Positions 62,631 through 64,000 of a DNA stretch of 64,000 bases are shown piece by piece. How positions within the stretch are numbered: position 1 is the stretch's first letter; each line of letters begins with the position of its first letter. The stretch lies in the NCBI RefSeq assembly GCF_900465315.1, contig NZ_UBIX01000013.1; one strand, given 5' to 3'. Both the position numbers and the translations under genes were made by a program. The DNA comes from Asaia bogorensis_B. Lineage in GTDB: Bacteria; Pseudomonadota; Alphaproteobacteria; Acetobacterales; Acetobacteraceae. The notes beneath the pieces are model-generated. The model made no database searches. It saw nothing but the letters and a program-made list of their open reading frames with translations, and was not told the origin of the DNA.

Positions 62631-63952
62631 TCGCTATCCAGCCACTCCGGTATGCTGTCATCACCCCAAAGCGCTTCGACCCTTTGCCGCTTGCGCACCA
62701 CTTGCCATTGGCCGTTTTCAATCATGACCTGTGCCGCGAGGGGGCGACTATTGTAGGTCGAACTCATGACGGCGCCATAGGCACCCGTATCGAGAATGGC
62801 GATCTGATCGCCCGTGCGTACCGCAGGCAAAAGTCGGTCCTTGGCCAGAACGTCACTCGACTCGCAAACGGGCCCCACAACGGTCTGGGGGGCCGTTTCA
62901 GCGTAGGCAAGATCGGGCGCAAGCGGGATGATGCCGTGCCAGGCCCCGTAAAGGCTTGGGCGCGCCAGATCGTTCATCGCCGCATCCACGATCACGAAGT
63001 CCGAAATACCCTCGCGTTGGGCTTTGAGATCGATCACCGAGGCCAGAAGGACGCCGGCCGGTGCTGCGATCCAGCGACCGGGCTCAATGGCGAGTTTCAG
63101 ATCGAGATGGCCCAGTGTCTCGGCAATTGCCCCGGCGAGCGCGGCCGGGGGCGGAGCGAGTTCGTCACGATAGCGCACACCCAGACCGCCGCCACAATCC
63201 ACCACCGAAACGCTTAGGCCTTCTTCGCGCAGACCGACCACCATCTCGGCGATACGGGCATAGGCGGCCTTGAACGGGGCAGGCGATAGTATCTGGCTGC
63301 CGATATGGGTCGCCAGCCCGCGGATATCGACACCCGGCAGGGTGCTGGCTTCGCGGTAGAGGGCCGGGACATCGGCCCAGTCGATTCCGAACTTGTCGCC
63401 CAGTCGCCCCGTGCTGATCTTGTCGTGGGTTTCCGCATCGATATGCGGGTTGACGCGCAGGGCCACCCGGGCCGTGAGGCTGGAGGCGCGGGCAAGGTGC
63501 GAAAGGCGCCGTAGCTCCTCCACGCTCTCCACATTGATCTGGCCGATATCTTCCTGCAGGGCGAGCATAAGTTCGGCATCTGTCTTGCCGACACCGGAGA
63601 ACACGATTTGCGACGGGCTGATCCCGGCGGCAAGAGCGCGGCGCAACTCGCCACCGCTCACGACATCGGCGCCACAACCCTCCTGATGCAGAACGGTCAG
63701 GGTCGCGAGATGGTCATTCGCCTTAAGCGCATAATGCAGCGATATGTCGATGCCACGCTCGGTTAAGGCTTTTTTGAGATTGCGGGTACGCCGTCTGAGC
63801 GTCCCTGCGCCCGTGACCCAGCATGGTGTGCCAACCGCGCTTGCTATTGTCTGGAGGGGAACCCCCTCAAACAGCAGACCATCCTGCCCATCCATATGCA
63901 ACGAGGGGCGAGAGGCGAGAAGGTTCATGATATCAGGGTCGTGGCGTGTCAT
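62627..63952 (-). CDS. lysA: Diaminopimelate decarboxylase
   Basis: Last step of lysine synthesis: decarboxylates meso-diaminopimelate using PLP. 441 aa; PLP-binding Lys77 in HYALKAND, the phosphate-binding glycines in VDCGGGLGVRY, EPGRWIAAPAG, and the GPVCESSDVLAKDR motif whose Cys and Glu reach the active site. ATG 63952 is my choice; 63928 and a TTG at 63988 are alternatives. With lysK at the other end of the window, lysine synthesis and use both occur here, though they are far apart. Confidence 0.95.
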   Translation of the reverse strand: MTRHDPDIMNLLASRPSLHMDGQDGLLFEGVPLQTIASAVGTPCWVTGAGTLRRRTRNLKKALTERGIDISLHYALKANDHLATLTVLHQEGCGADVVSGGELRRALAAGISPSQIVFSGVGKTDAELMLALQEDIGQINVESVEELRRLSHLARASSLTARVALRVNPHIDAETHDKISTGRLGDKFGIDWADVPALYREASTLPGVDIRGLATHIGSQILSPAPFKAAYARIAEMVVGLREEGLSVSVVDCGGGLGVRYRDELAPPPAALAGAIAETLGHLDLKLAIEPGRWIAAPAGVLLASVIDLKAQREGISDFVIVDAAMNDLARPSLYGAWHGIIPLAPDLAYAETAPQTVVGPVCESSDVLAKDRLLPAVRTGDQIAILDTGAYGAVMSSTYNSRPLAAQVMIENGQWQVVRKRQRVEALWGDDSIPEWLDSE

Positions 63953-64000
63953 GAATGACAGACTACAAGGGCAATCTGCGGCTTCCAAGCTGCGATTATG

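Noticed and set aside
1..64000. tRNA, rRNA, CRISPR, insertion sequence or prophage
   Set aside because: I looked at every intergenic gap for cloverleaf-like or repeat-spacer structure and for transposase or phage motifs and found none; a dedicated search could still find small RNAs.

Overview
The window is about 60% GC chromosomal DNA from an alphaproteobacterium, most likely an acetic acid bacterium (Acetobacteraceae); I cannot fix the genus. The case rests on a class I (archaeal-type) lysyl-tRNA synthetase, a cyoABCD ubiquinol oxidase with a CyoB that keeps every haem/copper ligand, a Suv3-like helicase/S4/seven-iron ferredoxin cluster, an HdaA-type DnaA regulator beside purMN and ppk/ppx, and a lysA-TIGR02302 pair. 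I saw no rRNA, tRNA, insertion sequence, prophage or CRISPR array. Coding density is high, many genes are joined by 1-8 nt stop/start overlaps, and the longest stretch without a firm gene is about 590 bp.

Layout. 1-3123: an Fe-S (XPD/DinG-type) helicase coupled to a partial unknown gene. 3279-7767: lysK, an MprF-like membrane protein lacking the second half of its transferase domain, and a MarC-family protein. 7800-10138: a uracil-DNA glycosylase-family protein, ThpR and a Bax inhibitor-1 homologue. 10139-14654: a palindrome-rich leader, a possible 40-codon leader ORF and cyoABCD. 14764-18158: ferredoxin, S4 protein and Suv3-like helicase on the minus strand. 18249-20413: an M17 aminopeptidase and a MarR-like regulator. 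20508-25998: an acetyltransferase, then envelope-polysaccharide genes (WecA-like transferase, FlaA1/CapD-like dehydratase, DegT aminotransferase, small anchored protein). 26157-32482: MerR/TipAS-type regulator, AI-2E-family permease, ABC-F ATPase, ndk, an orphan gene and an EamA exporter. 32649-38457: P-loop kinase-like protein, sugar porter divergent from a sugar isomerase/epimerase, family 2 glycosyltransferase and a DUF2142 membrane protein. 38542-45744: purM-purN diverging from hdaA, then ppk, ppx and a secreted CDP-diacylglycerol hydrolase. 45901-49138: omega-transaminase, DHA1 exporter and a RutR-like TetR regulator. 49453-56446: a tight eight-gene purine-degradation operon. 56567-63952: TonB-dependent receptor, TIGR02302 protein and lysA.

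The most interesting block is 49453-56446. A secreted HAD phosphatase is followed, with 1-20 nt gaps or short overlaps, by a two-Rossmann flavoprotein (probable HpyO-type urate hydroxylase), a 57-residue AtzG/HpxX-like protein, an AtzE/HpxY-like amidase, an HpxW-like Ntn hydrolase, PuuE-type allantoinase, UraD and HiuH. Together they would carry urate through 5-hydroxyisourate, OHCU and allantoin to allantoate, with the AtzG/AtzE/HpxW trio handling ureido or oxamate intermediates. No allantoicase, allantoate amidohydrolase or ureidoglycolate enzyme is visible, so the role of the amidase pair is the open question.
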